From Acidobacteriota bacterium (GTDB taxonomy: Bacteria; Acidobacteriota; UBA4820; DSQY01): a stretch of 6,930 bases of DNA. The notes beneath the pieces are model-generated. The model was not told the DNA's origin and made no database searches. It worked only from the letters and a program-made list of their open reading frames with translations. Position numbers and translations under genes: made by a program. The stretch is from contig JAKAJA010000097.1 of assembly GCA_021814085.1 (NCBI GenBank), positions 1 to 6,930 of the forward strand, in the 5' to 3' direction. Numbering within the stretch: position 1 is the first letter of the stretch; each line of letters begins with the position of its first letter. This document shows, piece by piece, positions 1 to 4,332 of this stretch.

Positions 1-1
1 A

Positions 2-94
2 ACGTCGGCGGATCGCCTGGTCCTGAAGAGGCTCATTCCCGGGCCTGATGCTGGCTACGTGTCCAGCCTGCTGGCCTCGCTCTACAATGAATGA
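2..94 (+). CDS. C-terminal end of an unidentified upstream gene (partial)
   Basis: The frame beginning at base 2 is open from the window edge and stops with TGA at 92-94. It would encode about 30 residues ending in VSSLLASLYNE. The stop lies 13 bases before the next start codon, with that gene's GGGAGG ribosome binding site in between, which is the spacing seen at other junctions in this operon. Too little is visible to assign a family. A competing frame starting at base 1 closes at 48, leaving a longer gap, so the frame ending at 94 is preferred on context alone. Confidence 0.5.
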   Translation, partial: TSADRLVLKRLIPGPDAGYVSSLLASLYNE

Positions 95-107
95 CGGGAG
101 GAACACC

Positions 108-299
108 ATGAACGAAGCCCTGGAAAAGCTCGGCCGGCAACTTGAGTACCTTTTCATCATGCTGGAGGAAGGCGGCCATCCAAAGGAGGATTTTGCCGCC
201 GCGGAGTGGGAAATCAGACAGAGCTTCGGGACTTTGCTCCAAGCGCACAAAGAGCTCTTGTCTATCCTGGATGAGGCCCTTCGAGAAGGAGGAGAATGA
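108..299 (+). CDS. Small helical protein of unknown function
   Basis: This encodes 63 residues. The start is ATG 108, placed by a GGGAGG ribosome binding site just upstream; the longer in-frame start at 48 would overlap the preceding gene and has no good site. The protein is acidic and rich in Leu, Glu and Ala, with heptad-like spacing (LEKLGRQLEYLFIMLEE, then LLQAHKELLSILDEAL). It is therefore probably two amphipathic helices forming a small bundle or dimer. There are no cysteines, signal peptide or membrane segment. The stop overlaps the next gene as ATGA, so the two are probably translationally coupled. I do not recognise the family. Its position next to a ribbon-helix-helix gene would suit a small regulator or accessory factor, but that is only inference. 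Confidence 0.65.
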   Translation: MNEALEKLGRQLEYLFIMLEEGGHPKEDFAAAEWEIRQSFGTLLQAHKELLSILDEALREGGE

Positions 300-505
300 T
301 GTTGCCGAACGTGAACGACGGAACCATGCGTCAAGTGGCGCTCGGGCTGGACCTGAAGCGCCGCCTCGTGCGAGAGGCGGTGCGGCGGCAGGTTCCGATG
401 GTGCAGATCATCAGGGAGGCATTGGAGCGCCACCTGGATCGGCTGGAAAAAGAAGCCCCCTCCGTAAAGGGGGGGGCGAGGGGGAAAGGAGGTGACCACG
501 AATAA
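296..505 (+). CDS. Ribbon-helix-helix (Arc/CopG-like) DNA-binding protein
   Basis: This encodes 69 residues from ATG 296, in an ATGA overlap with the preceding stop; a second ATG follows at 299. Residues 12-50 match the ribbon-helix-helix pattern: a short polar strand (RQVALGLD), then helix 1 (LKRRLVREAVRRQ), a turn (VPM), and helix 2 (VQIIREALERHLDRLEKE). Proteins of this fold bind DNA as dimers and are usually autoregulatory repressors or partition/antitoxin regulators. No toxin partner is evident beside it. The last residues (from about 53, PSVKGGARGKGG) are low-complexity and come from a GC-rich palindromic repeat at 456-484, so they are probably an insertion-derived tail rather than part of the fold. 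The stop codon overlaps a possible start of the next gene as TAATG at 503-507. Confidence 0.7.
   Translation: MMLPNVNDGTMRQVALGLDLKRRLVREAVRRQVPMVQIIREALERHLDRLEKEAPSVKGGARGKGGDHE
456..484. repeat. GC-rich palindromic repeat, copy 1 (in the ribbon-helix-helix gene)
   Basis: The stretch is C5-T-CC-GTAAA-G8-CGA-G5. Its C-run and G-run can pair across a GTAAA loop. The reverse complement of 4827-4857 has the same layout (C-run, CGTAA, eight G, short spacer, G-run), so the two are inverted copies of one element. Copy 1 encodes the C-terminal tail of the ribbon-helix-helix protein and abuts the AAAGGAGGTGA ribosome binding site at 485-495. Dispersed palindromes of this type that encode PPSVKGG- or NPPPTPPLRGG-like peptides are familiar from several bacterial genomes. 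Confidence 0.65.
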
Positions 506-552
506 TGTATGGTAGACCGGGCAGACCGTCAAGGATAGGAAGGAGGTGCCTG

Positions 553-810
553 ATGCGCTATTGGTGCGAGGATTGCGAATCGGCGACAGTGCTCAACGCT
601 CATGGCAAGTGCCAGAAATGCGGCGGAACGGCGGTGGCTCCCCGCCTGCCGGCCATGTGCCGCCTCTGCGGTGGCGGTGTGGATGAGGGCCCCATGGTGG
701 GCGGGATGGTGCATTTCTACTGCATCCCGACCTATCTCCGGCGGAAAGGCGATGGCGAGGTCCAGCGGTTTTTGTCACGGTTGATCACCCAGAAGGAGAT
801 GGCCCGATGA
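553..810 (+). CDS. Double zinc-ribbon small protein
   Basis: This encodes 85 residues from ATG 553, preceded at about 6 bases by GGAAGGAGGTG. An in-frame ATG at 505, with its own AAAGGAGGTGA site 9 bases upstream, would add 16 basic residues (MYGRPGRPSRIGRRCL). The start at 553 is preferred because the first zinc knuckle begins at once (MRYWCEDC). Two candidate metal sites are visible: C5-x2-C8 with C20-x2-C23, and C36-x2-C39 with H54-x2-C57. The C-terminal third is basic and helical. Compact zinc ribbons are common in phage early operons as nucleic-acid or protein-binding adaptors, but I cannot name this family. The stop overlaps the ERF gene start as ATGA at 807-810, suggesting coupled expression with the annealing protein. 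Confidence 0.7.
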   Translation: MRYWCEDCESATVLNAHGKCQKCGGTAVAPRLPAMCRLCGGGVDEGPMVGGMVHFYCIPTYLRRKGDGEVQRFLSRLITQKEMAR

Positions 811-1511
811 ACAGGTCCGAGAGCATTCTGGAACTGGTCAAGGCGCTTGCCGCGGCCAGGGCCGAGGTCGAGCCCATCAAGAAAACGGCCGAGAATCCCT
901 ACTACGGGAGCAGATACGCTCCCCTGGATAACATCATTTCGGCAACAGTGCCTTCCTTGTTGAAACATGGACTGGTCCTCATTATGGCGCCTGCTGATGG
1001 CGTGCTGGAGTGGATGCTGGTGCATACGTCTGGAGAATGGATCTCCGGGGCCTATCCCATGTGGAGCAGGCAAAGGGCATCCCATGCAGTCTCCCAGGAC
1101 GGGGCGAATGCGACTCCCCAGGCCTGCGGATCGGCCATCACCTACGCCAGAAGATACGTGACGGCTGCCATTCTGAATGTGGCCGCCGAAGATGACGATG
1201 ACGCAAACAGCGCCAGCGGGGTGCAGGCGCGCACGGCAACGCCCCAGAAACCCAGCACCCCACCGGCAACCACGCCGCCACCATCCACCTCCAAGGCCCA
1301 CATCGAGGCGCCGCGATGCAAGGTCTGTGCTGCCGAATGCCGCTTCGTCGAAGGGGGTGTAGCGAAGAGCGGCCGGGAGTACGCGGCTTTCTGGGCTTGC
1401 CCGAACCGCTGCAAGGGCGGCTCTTGGGGAGAGGCTGAATGGCTGCACGAGCAGCAGCAACGGAAAGACGCCAAGTCCCAAAAGGCGCAGGACAATGACA
1501 TCCCCTTCTAA
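807..1511 (+). CDS. erf: ERF-family single-strand annealing recombinase with zinc ribbon and SSB-like tail
   Basis: This encodes 234 residues from ATG 807, with AGAAGGAGAT 6 bases upstream. Residues 1-135 carry the ERF superfamily pattern: an N-terminal helix (ILELVKALAAARAEVEPIKK), N30-PYYGSRYAPLDNIISATVPSLLKHGL, then the hallmark GSAITYARRYVTAAILNVAAEDDDDAN (residues 108-134). ERF proteins, as in phage P22, anneal complementary single strands and help circularise or recombine phage DNA. A Pro/Thr-rich linker (about 143-163) leads to a C-terminal zinc ribbon (C171-x2-C174 and C198-x3-C202). A charged stretch then ends in DNDIPF, which is nearly identical to the DDDIPF tip by which bacterial SSB recruits partner proteins. 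No ssb gene is visible in the window. The DNA of the tail also contains the start of the next gene (17-base overlap). The family call is firm; the role of the tail is inferred. Confidence 0.9.
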   Translation: MNRSESILELVKALAAARAEVEPIKKTAENPYYGSRYAPLDNIISATVPSLLKHGLVLIMAPADGVLEWMLVHTSGEWISGAYPMWSRQRASHAVSQDGANATPQACGSAITYARRYVTAAILNVAAEDDDDANSASGVQARTATPQKPSTPPATTPPPSTSKAHIEAPRCKVCAAECRFVEGGVAKSGREYAAFWACPNRCKGGSWGEAEWLHEQQQRKDAKSQKAQDNDIPF

Positions 1512-1905
1512 ACCCACATTCCTCGTGAGCCCCGGAGGGAGATACAGAGAGGGCTTGGATGGCGGGCTAATCATCCCGCTCTCTCTGGACCCCTCCAGGG
1601 CCACGGAGTTTCTTGCCTACTGGCGGGTAGAGGGAATCACGTTTGCCCTTGTGCCCCTTGTGCCGGAGGCGGAAAACAAGGAGAGCCGAAAACCGCATCG
1701 CATGACCCCGGCCAACCGCGCCCATACTGACCTTTTCCGGCAGCCCGGATTCTGGGAATGGGCAGGCTTGCCGGAGGGGGACGAGCAGGCCGCACATGAA
1801 TGGTTGAAGGAGCGGTGGCATCTCAGCAGCCTGAGCGAATTGACTAGTGAGCAACTTCTCAAAACGCAATTGGCTTTGGCTCGATACAGGAGGAGCGGCG
1901 CATGA
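1495..1905 (+). CDS. Hypothetical phage protein beside the ERF gene
   Basis: This encodes 136 residues from ATG 1495, overlapping the end of the ERF gene by 17 bases. The ribosome binding site is weak (AGGCGCAGG), so translation probably depends on coupling to ERF. The N-terminal half (about 1-57) looks like small mixed alpha/beta, with hydrophobic strands GGLIIPLSL and GITFALVPLVPE. A polar linker follows, then a helical C-terminal half (about 74-136): NRAHTDLFRQPGFWEWAG, EQAAHEWLKERW, and a final helix. The C-terminal pattern (x-LFRxPxFWEW... AAxxWLKxRW) feels familiar from phage recombination modules, but I cannot attach a named domain. There are no cysteines, membrane segments or catalytic signature. 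The stop overlaps the next gene as ATGA. Confidence 0.75.
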   Translation: MTSPSKPTFLVSPGGRYREGLDGGLIIPLSLDPSRATEFLAYWRVEGITFALVPLVPEAENKESRKPHRMTPANRAHTDLFRQPGFWEWAGLPEGDEQAAHEWLKERWHLSSLSELTSEQLLKTQLALARYRRSGA

Positions 1906-2546
1906 GCAGAGAAAAGGAAGTGACCGAGAAAGCGGTGGCCCTTGTGGAGCAGGCAAAGGGCATCGTAATATTGGACGATGAACAATATGCTGCGGCAGCG
2001 GAGTTTCTGAAGGGGATCGTGGACCTCCGCCGCGAAATCAAGGCCGTCTTTGACCCCATCGTAGACGCTGCGCATAAGGCCCATAAGGCCGCGACTGCGC
2101 AGCGAGCAGCGGCCCTAAAACCCGTTGAAGAGGCGGAAGCCATCGCAAGGCGGGCAGTGGCGAAGTACCGCGAAGAACAGGAAGCGGCCAAGGCCGCCGC
2201 CATCAAAGAGGAGGAAGAGCGCCGGGCACTGGAACAAACTGCCCTGGAGGTCACGGCCGAAAGTGCCATCGCCGCCGGGGATCTCGAGGAGGCCAAGGCC
2301 ATTTACCGCGACCTGCATCAGCTCATGAAAGAGCCCAGCGTACAGGTTACGCCGAAGGTTGAAGGTGTGACCTTCCGCGAAATCTGGCGCTTTGAGATCA
2401 CCGATGAAAAGGCCCTGCCTCGGGAATACCTGACGCCTGATCTCAAAAAGATCGGTGGATACGTCAGCGCGATGAAAGGCGAATCCAACATCCCGGGCGT
2501 TCGTGTGTGGGCAGAGAAAGTTGTGGCGGTGGGAGGTGCCAGATGA
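1902..2546 (+). CDS. Coiled-coil phage recombination-module protein
   Basis: This encodes 214 residues from ATG 1902, with AGGAGGAGCG upstream and an ATGA overlap with the preceding stop. Residues 1-50 are helical. Residues 50-130 form a long Ala/Glu/Lys/Arg-rich coiled coil (AHKAHKAATAQRAAALKPVEEAEAIARR, KEEEERRALEQ). Residues 145-214 form a compact domain with VTFREIWRFEITDEKALPREYL, LTPDLKKIGGYVSAMKG and NIPGVRVWAE. The last part (PxEYLxPDxKKIG...G...IPGVRVW) is a signature I associate with hypothetical proteins encoded next to RecT or ERF annealing proteins in phages. Its biochemical function is not established to my knowledge. A DNA-end or annealing accessory role is inferred from neighbourhood only. 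The stop overlaps the next start as ATGA. Confidence 0.8.
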   Translation: MSREKEVTEKAVALVEQAKGIVILDDEQYAAAAEFLKGIVDLRREIKAVFDPIVDAAHKAHKAATAQRAAALKPVEEAEAIARRAVAKYREEQEAAKAAAIKEEEERRALEQTALEVTAESAIAAGDLEEAKAIYRDLHQLMKEPSVQVTPKVEGVTFREIWRFEITDEKALPREYLTPDLKKIGGYVSAMKGESNIPGVRVWAEKVVAVGGAR

Positions 2547-2944
2547 CCGGGCCCGTAGCCGCTACAAGAAACGGAATGACGAAGCATGAGGTTGCCGGCA
2601 AATCAGCCGCCATCATGCTCTACCTTCAGCATGTTCTGATCCGGCAGTGCCGGGCCGCCGCCTCGGACGGATGCACGCCGGACAGCCTGAAAGACCCCTA
2701 CGCCAGGCTTGCCCTGGCCGTGATTATGAATGCCATCCGATGCATGTGTCTCCCCAATTCGTTGGGGGCCTCACATGAAGAGCAGGAGGATGCCGCAGCC
2801 TTCCTTTATGGTTCCGACGTTGAGCCGTGGCTCTACTACCTCGGGCTTGACCCCGGCTGGACTCGTAGGATGATCAGGAGGACGCGCGTTGCCCTATCTG
2901 AAGTGAAAGGGGTAGCGCCAGCAGAAGAGGGGCGGCCAGCATGA
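2543..2944 (+). CDS. Hypothetical phage protein, possible DNA-binding helical fold
   Basis: This encodes 133 residues. ATG 2543 is chosen because it overlaps the preceding stop as ATGA and follows GTGGGAGGTG at a normal distance; the in-frame start at 2507 would extend 36 bases into the upstream gene. The protein is mostly helical: SAAIMLYLQHVLIRQCRAAA, PYARLALAVIMNAIRCMCL, then EEQEDAAAFLYGSDVEPWLYYLGLDPGWTRRMIRR. The ending AxxFLxGxxxxxWLxxxGLDPxxxRRxI recalls small phage proteins in replication/recombination modules, where it looks helix-turn-helix-like. I cannot give a name. Cysteines C48, C56, C78 and C80 (approximate numbering) show no zinc-site spacing. The stop overlaps the nuclease gene as ATGA. 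Confidence 0.75.
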   Translation: MTGPVAATRNGMTKHEVAGKSAAIMLYLQHVLIRQCRAAASDGCTPDSLKDPYARLALAVIMNAIRCMCLPNSLGASHEEQEDAAAFLYGSDVEPWLYYLGLDPGWTRRMIRRTRVALSEVKGVAPAEEGRPA

Positions 2945-3297
2945 CAGACCTGGCGGCCCTTCTCATCCGCACCACCGCGCACCTTTCCCAAGGCGTGGCG
3001 GAACACCGATTCGCCGAACCGCGTCGGTGGCGCTTCGACGTGGCCTGGCCGGACGCGAAACTGGCCGTCGAGATTGACGGCGGGGTGTTTGCCGGCGGGC
3101 GGCACTCTCGCGGGTACGGCTACCGGGCCGATCTGGAGAAGCTGAACTGCGCAACGCTCTTAGGCTGGCGCGTTCTCAGGTTTTTGCCGGAACAGGTTCG
3201 CTCTCTGGAATGCCTCGAATGGCTTCTGCCGGCGCTAGGCGAGGGAAGGTTTGAAGTGCCGCAGAAACAGAAACCGAGACGAAGAAGGAGGCTCTAA
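2941..3297 (+). CDS. Small PD-(D/E)XK-type nuclease
   Basis: This encodes 118 residues from ATG 2941, overlapping the preceding stop as ATGA. The core RRWRFDVAWPDAKLAVEIDGG (residues 28-48) has the arrangement of a PD-(D/E)XK nuclease: a conserved Asp (D33) on a beta strand, then E44-x-D46 on the next strand. It is followed by GGRHSRGYGYRADLEKLN (52-69) with D64 and K67, and by the strand GWRVLRFLPEQV. The layout resembles short phage endonucleases related to Vsr/DUF559-like or VRR-type proteins. The likely role is a structure-specific or nicking nuclease in the recombination block, such as resolving ERF-made joints, but substrate and activity are inferred. The tail is very basic (KQKPRRRRRL), which could bind DNA. 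The stop overlaps the next start as TAATG. Confidence 0.8.
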   Translation: MTDLAALLIRTTAHLSQGVAEHRFAEPRRWRFDVAWPDAKLAVEIDGGVFAGGRHSRGYGYRADLEKLNCATLLGWRVLRFLPEQVRSLECLEWLLPALGEGRFEVPQKQKPRRRRRL

Positions 3298-3584
3298 TGG
3301 ACTTCGAGCAGGAATTACTGTTGGCGCAAGAACTGGACTTAGTGAAGTGGCTTGCGAAGGACTTGGGGTTTCAGATATCGCGGAGAGCTGGGTATTGGGA
3401 GATTCTCGTAGATGTGACTCGGCTTCCTCTATACAGCCAGGATGTTGTGGTGGCGCGGTGTAGCACGATGTGGGAGGCGGAGGCGTGGTTACGGGGGTGG
3501 CAGAATCGCGGTTGGTATGAAGCGCAAGCTCAGAAGGAGGTGACAGATGCACAACAGTCCATGCCGAGGCGGTTGCAAAGTTGA
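3297..3584 (+). CDS. Small hypothetical protein at the start of a lower-GC segment
   Basis: This encodes 95 residues from ATG 3297, with AGAAGGAGG 6 bases upstream and a TAATG overlap with the nuclease stop. The sequence is a helix (EQELLLAQELDLVKWLAKDLG), then a small sheet-like section (FQISRRAGYWEILVDVTRLPLYSQDVVVARCSTMWEAEAWLRGWQNRGWY). The pattern WxxxVDxTxLxLxSxxxxVxxCxTxxEAxxWLxG suggests a small alpha/beta domain. I cannot name it. The last roughly 13 residues overlap the ribosome binding site and start of the next gene, so they are probably unconstrained in function. GC content begins to fall here compared with the preceding gene, which fits an accessory gene gained separately. Confidence 0.65.
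   Translation: MDFEQELLLAQELDLVKWLAKDLGFQISRRAGYWEILVDVTRLPLYSQDVVVARCSTMWEAEAWLRGWQNRGWYEAQAQKEVTDAQQSMPRRLQS
3532..3554 (+). repeat. 23-bp direct repeat spanning RBS and start codon, copy 1
   Basis: A perfect 23-bp match to 3803-3825. It starts AGAAGGAGGTGA, an almost full-length complement of the 16S rRNA 3' end, continues through the ATG at 3547, and includes the first codons of the gene (Met-His-Asn). Identity stops right after these codons. It sets the start of the 78-residue Cys-rich protein and lies inside the end of the preceding gene. Confidence 0.85.
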
Positions 3585-3783
3585 ACATCTTACCGAACAC
3601 TATGTTCACGGTAGTTGCGGGACGGAATACTGTGGAGGATGGACAGAGAGCCATTGCAGGAAATGTGGGTGGTTTATCACTTCATGCGCTTGTGGTGCGA
3701 ATAATGGAGCCTCGAAAATATCGTACCAAATGGAGAAGGCCATAGCGAGAAGGAGAAGGAGGAAGGTGAATGATTGCAACTGA
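3547..3783 (+). CDS. Cysteine/histidine-rich small zinc-binding-like protein
   Basis: This encodes 78 residues from ATG 3547, with the extended ribosome binding site AGAAGGAGGTGA ending 3 bases before it, overlapping the preceding gene by 38 bases. Nine cysteines (C6, C10, C24, C29, C37, C40, C47, C49, C77) and several histidines (H14, H18, H21, H36) crowd the first 50 residues. C37-x2-C40 (HCRKCGW) with C47-x-C49 looks like one metal knuckle. The C-terminal part is a basic helix (MEKAIARRRRRK). The overall form suits a small metal-binding adaptor or DNA/RNA-binding protein; no family is recognised. It lies in the most AT-rich part of the window, unlike neighbours on either side, so recent acquisition is plausible. 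Confidence 0.65.
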   Translation: MHNSPCRGGCKVEHLTEHYVHGSCGTEYCGGWTESHCRKCGWFITSCACGANNGASKISYQMEKAIARRRRRKVNDCN

Positions 3784-3802
3784 TAACACTCAACGGTAAT
3801 AA

Positions 3803-3825
3803 AGAAGGAGGTGACAGATGCACAA
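3803..3825 (+). repeat. 23-bp direct repeat spanning RBS and start codon, copy 2
   Basis: The second perfect copy of the repeat at 3532-3554, 271 bases downstream. It holds the AGAAGGAGGTGA ribosome binding site, the ATG at 3818 and the first codons (Met-His-Asn) of the winged-helix-like gene. The two genes share nothing beyond this cassette. Confidence 0.85.
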
Positions 3826-4066
3826 TGCATTAGCCGCGAGATCCAAGAGGCTCTATAGGGTCCTCGGCGTCCTGCGGGACCGTAAGCCCCACAGCACCAT
3901 GGAGATTCAGAGGATGGCCCTCGTCTGCGCCGTGGGTACCTGCGTCTCAGAGCTGCGGGCCTGTGGATATCAAATTGCCTGCCACCGGGAAGGGGATGCC
4001 TGGTGGTACACGCTCACTTCTGAACCGGAGGAGAAAGGGCGCGCCAAAGAAAGGGCTGCCAGGTGA
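3818..4066 (+). CDS. Winged-helix-like small DNA-binding protein
   Basis: This encodes 82 residues from ATG 3818, set by the strong AGAAGGAGGTGA site. Residues 9-64 fit a phage winged-helix layout: helix 1 (KRLYRVLGVLRDRK), helix 2 (TMEIQRMALV), recognition helix (VGTCVSELRACGYQI), and a beta wing (ACHREGDAWWYTL). Small proteins with this SELRxxGYxI-wing-Y-x-L pattern are common just before or after phage replication genes and are thought to act as DNA-binding regulators; that role is inferred. The tail is charged (EPEEKGRAKERAAR). The stop overlaps a downstream GTG as GTGA at 4063-4066. Confidence 0.75.
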   Translation: MHNALAARSKRLYRVLGVLRDRKPHSTMEIQRMALVCAVGTCVSELRACGYQIACHREGDAWWYTLTSEPEEKGRAKERAAR

Positions 4067-4200
4067 GCGGAACGTCATTCGATCTGGTTCGCGTGACGTT
4101 CGGGCCAGAAGTTGAACTTGCAAGTCGGGGCATCAAGCCCTATATTAGCCTCACCAGTGCCAGACTGGTCGCCGCGGTAACGGCGAGAGGGGGCCGCTAG
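4063..4200 (+). CDS. Possible 45-residue coupled small ORF
   Basis: A GTG at 4063 overlaps the preceding TGA as GTGA and opens a frame closing with TAG at 4198-4200. The peptide (MSGTSFDLVRVTFGPEVELA, then SRGIKPYISLTSARLVAAVTARGGR) reads like a short beta hairpin and a helix. No strong ribosome binding site is present, so translation would depend on coupling. The stop-start overlap and exact abutment to another small ORF at 4201 match the packing of the rest of the operon. The stretch 4067-4319 otherwise holds no larger + strand gene. No family is recognised. An inverted repeat (4070-4101) sits inside its first codons. Confidence 0.45.
   Translation: MSGTSFDLVRVTFGPEVELASRGIKPYISLTSARLVAAVTARGGR
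4070..4101. promoter_or_regulatory. 8-bp inverted repeat, possible operator or hairpin
   Basis: GAACGTCA (4070-4077) and TGACGTTC (4094-4101) are perfect inverted copies separated by 16 bases. The centre-to-centre distance is about 24 bases, near two helical turns, so a dimeric regulator could bind it. It lies immediately after the gene for the winged-helix-like protein. An operator role is speculative, and the repeat is short enough to be chance. Confidence 0.3.
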
Positions 4201-4332
4201 ATGGGGAAGCACACTTGGCAGGAAATCCAGAATTGGGCGTCGCTCTCTAGCGGCGGCGGCGCCCACAGGTGCCGGGGGAGTTACCGCTCCCCCGGTGCCG
4301 CTTTAGATGGGGAGGCAAAATGGCGCGTATAA
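4201..4332 (+). CDS. Possible 43-residue small ORF ahead of the replication initiator
   Basis: ATG 4201 follows directly on the TAG of the preceding small ORF, with GAGAGGGGG about 9 bases upstream. The frame runs to TAA at 4330-4332, overlapping the initiator start (4320) by 13 bases. The peptide MGKHTWQEIQNWASLSSGGG then AHRCRGSYRS...DGEAKWRV has a short amphipathic helix and a basic Gly-rich half. A stable hairpin (4268-4299) lies inside its DNA. It could be a real small protein, or mainly a leader whose translation opens the initiator's ribosome binding site. No family is recognised. Confidence 0.45.
   Translation: MGKHTWQEIQNWASLSSGGGAHRCRGSYRSPGAALDGEAKWRV
4268..4299 (+). promoter_or_regulatory. 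Strong hairpin just upstream of the initiator's ribosome binding site
   Basis: GGTGCCGGGGGAG (4268-4280) pairs with CTCCCCCGGTGCC (4287-4299) around the loop TTACCG. There are nine contiguous Watson-Crick pairs, two wobbles and two more G-C pairs. It ends 10 bases before the GGGGAGG site (4309-4315) of the initiator gene. The following bases (GCTTTAG) do not form a U tract, so it is not a convincing intrinsic terminator. A role in translational control or RNA processing of the initiator message is inferred. Confidence 0.5.

Noticed and set aside
142..495. A 117-codon + strand frame overlapping the first two small genes
   Set aside because: It conflicts with two better-supported coupled genes, has no ribosome binding site, and its composition is that of a shadow frame.
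296..810. Toxin-antitoxin pair with the ribbon-helix-helix protein as antitoxin
   Set aside because: The neighbouring genes are a short helical protein and a zinc ribbon; neither shows RelE, MazF, PIN or other toxin features.
732..1604. A 290-codon open frame on the minus strand opposite the ERF gene
   Set aside because: The + strand frame has clear ERF motifs and a ribosome binding site; the antisense frame has low-complexity Ser/Arg/Gly composition typical of a shadow frame in GC-rich DNA.
3235..3654. A 139-codon open frame on the minus strand
   Set aside because: It crosses three coupled + strand genes, has Pro/Ser/Thr-rich shadow-like composition and no recognisable motif or ribosome binding site.
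3774..3802. Promoter-like TTGCAA, 17 bases, TAATAA
   Set aside because: The -10 match is poor (3 of 6), and transcription starting about 7 bases downstream would cut off the ribosome binding site of the gene at 3818.
4268..4306. Intrinsic terminator
   Set aside because: The hairpin is strong but is followed by GCTTTAG rather than a U tract, and it lies inside a tightly packed operon just before the initiator.
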